Origin: Ignavibacteriales bacterium
GTDB taxonomy: Bacteria > Bacteroidota > Ignavibacteria > Ignavibacteriales > Ignavibacteriaceae
Length of the DNA: 6,343 nucleotides
Direction: 5' to 3'
NCBI GenBank assembly: GCA_027349615.1
Contig: DAIEML010000139.1
Location: forward strand, 1 to 6,343
Positions within the stretch are counted from its first letter, which is position 1. Each line of letters starts with the position of its first letter. The translations under genes were made by a program, and so were the position numbers. Shown here piece by piece: positions 5,359 through 6,343 of the stretch. Below the pieces are notes generated by a model, which saw nothing but the letters and a program-made list of their open reading frames with translations, had not been told where the DNA came from and ran no database searches.

Positions 5359-6343
5359 CCGAAAAAATTTTTGAAAACAATTTAATTAACTCGTTGGTAA
5401 GAAATTTTACACGCTCGCCGAATCAGTTAAACAAAACTTTAGAAAGCGATGTTGAAATTATTAATATTGAGGACAAAATAATTTTAGCAGCAACAACAGA
5501 CAGTATTGTTGAGGAAATTGAATCGGGATTATATAAAGATCCTTACTTAATCGGCTGGATGATTGTTAATGTTAATTTCAGTGATCTTGCAGCTGCTGGT
5601 GCAAATCAACTTGGAATTTTAATTTCAGAAATTATTCCTTCATCAATTAAAAATGAATATCTTCAAGAAATGCAAAATGGGATTAATGATGCATGCAAAA
5701 AATTAAATTCATTTGTGCTTGGCGGAGATACAAACCTTGGTGAAAAGCTAATCTTAACAGGAACGGCACTTGGTTATTTTGAAAATAATAATTATCTAAC
5801 ACGTAAAGGGTGCTTGCCTAATCAAATTCTCTATTCAACAAATAAATTAGGACGGGGAAATGCTTTTGCAATTACTCAACTATTAAGTAATAAAGAAAAG
5901 ATAAAATATTTGCCAACAGCTAGATTAAAAGAAAGTAAAGTTATTAAAAAATATGCATCGGCTTGCATGGATACAAGTGACGGAGTAATTTCAACTCTCG
6001 ACCAATTAATGAGAATAAACAATTACGGATTTGAATTTGATGAAGATTGGAAATTATCAATTGATGATGAATCGAAAATAATTACAGAAAAAAATGGAAT
6101 TCCGTTATGGTTGTTACTTGCCGGACAGCATGGCGAGTTTGAACTCCTTTTTTCAATTGATCCGAACAAAGAAAAAGAATTTTTAGCAGAAGCAGAATTA
6201 ATAGATTGGAAGCCAATTAAAATTGGGAAAGTAATATCTGAACCAGCAATTAAAATAAATCTATATGGAAAGTGGCAAACAATAAATAGCAAGGAAATAC
6301 GTAATCTATCATTTAATCAAAGCGGTGGAATAGATTCTTATCT
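5355..6343 (+). CDS. ThiL-like / AIR-synthase-fold protein, truncated by the window end
   Basis: Read by hand from the ATG at 5355; 329 codons stay open to the right edge. The fold is that of ThiL (thiamine-monophosphate kinase) and its PurM/SelD/HypE relatives, ATP-binding enzymes that work as dimers. Matches to ThiL in order: ATTDSIVE (46-53; ThiL STDxLV), VNFSDLAAAGA (73-83; ThiL NLSDLAAMGA), LGGDTN (122-127), TRKGCLPNQILYSTNKLG (149-166), PTARL (187-191) and MDTSDGV (205-211; ThiL IDLSDGL). Two catalytic regions differ. The N-terminal GDDxAV is ESDVEI (30-35), and GGEDYEL is GQHGEFEL (257-264), without the aspartate of GED. The tail GGIDSYL resembles the GFDHF-type end of ThiL, so the gene probably ends soon after the edge. 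It overlaps the lipid kinase stop by ATGA. True ThiL is possible, but a paralogue with another phospho-substrate fits the changed residues and the lipid operon better. Confidence 0.85.
   Translation, partial: MTEKIFENNLINSLVRNFTRSPNQLNKTLESDVEIINIEDKIILAATTDSIVEEIESGLYKDPYLIGWMIVNVNFSDLAAAGANQLGILISEIIPSSIKNEYLQEMQNGINDACKKLNSFVLGGDTNLGEKLILTGTALGYFENNNYLTRKGCLPNQILYSTNKLGRGNAFAITQLLSNKEKIKYLPTARLKESKVIKKYASACMDTSDGVISTLDQLMRINNYGFEFDEDWKLSIDDESKIITEKNGIPLWLLLAGQHGEFELLFSIDPNKEKEFLAEAELIDWKPIKIGKVISEPAIKINLYGKWQTINSKEIRNLSFNQSGGIDSY

Noticed and set aside
6023..6292. Minus-strand frame opposite the ThiL-like gene
   Set aside because: The plus strand encodes a protein with clear family motifs across this stretch.

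Overview
The window is low in G+C (roughly 30% by eye) and reads as a chromosomal segment of a Bacteroidota/Chlorobiota-type (FCB group) bacterium, possibly from the Ignavibacteria. The clearest clue is a textbook Bacteroidota promoter (TTTG, 20-nt spacer, TATATTTG) in front of the tRNA gene. Several genes also carry clear Shine-Dalgarno sequences, which is less usual in Bacteroidetes proper. The lineage call is inference; the sequence has no marker gene that settles it.

Left part, minus strand (1-1578): a two-component pair. A sigma-54-dependent response regulator of the NtrC type (456 aa; receiver, AAA+ and Fis-type HTH domains) is followed after 3 bases by the start of a PAS-domain protein, probably its sensor kinase, which runs off the left edge. 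Next comes an independent plus-strand unit: promoter, tRNA-Lys(TTT) and intrinsic terminator (1617-1773). About 350 bases of AT-rich DNA without a gene follow, holding only short palindromes.

Middle part (2127-3220): a 114-aa protein with two membrane helices and a four-cysteine tail, which I do not recognise; then slyD, an FKBP-type prolyl isomerase with a short histidine-rich metal-binding tail. Convergent to slyD is a 62-aa putative membrane protein on the minus strand with a plausible ribosome binding site.

Right part (3370-6343): a tightly packed plus-strand operon of three genes. These are a UbiA-superfamily membrane prenyltransferase with an altered first aspartate motif, a diacylglycerol/sphingosine-kinase-type lipid kinase 8 bases downstream, and a ThiL/AIR-synthase-fold protein that overlaps the kinase stop by ATGA and runs off the right edge. 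Each gene has a good Shine-Dalgarno sequence, and the operon has a candidate promoter at 3370-3404. An isoprenoid transferase coupled to a lipid kinase suggests a membrane-lipid or prenyl-lipid pathway. The third protein keeps the ThiL fold motifs but has changed residues at key metal/ATP positions, so it may not be a thiamine-phosphate kinase. This operon is the most interesting part of the window. No mobile element, CRISPR array or defence system was seen.
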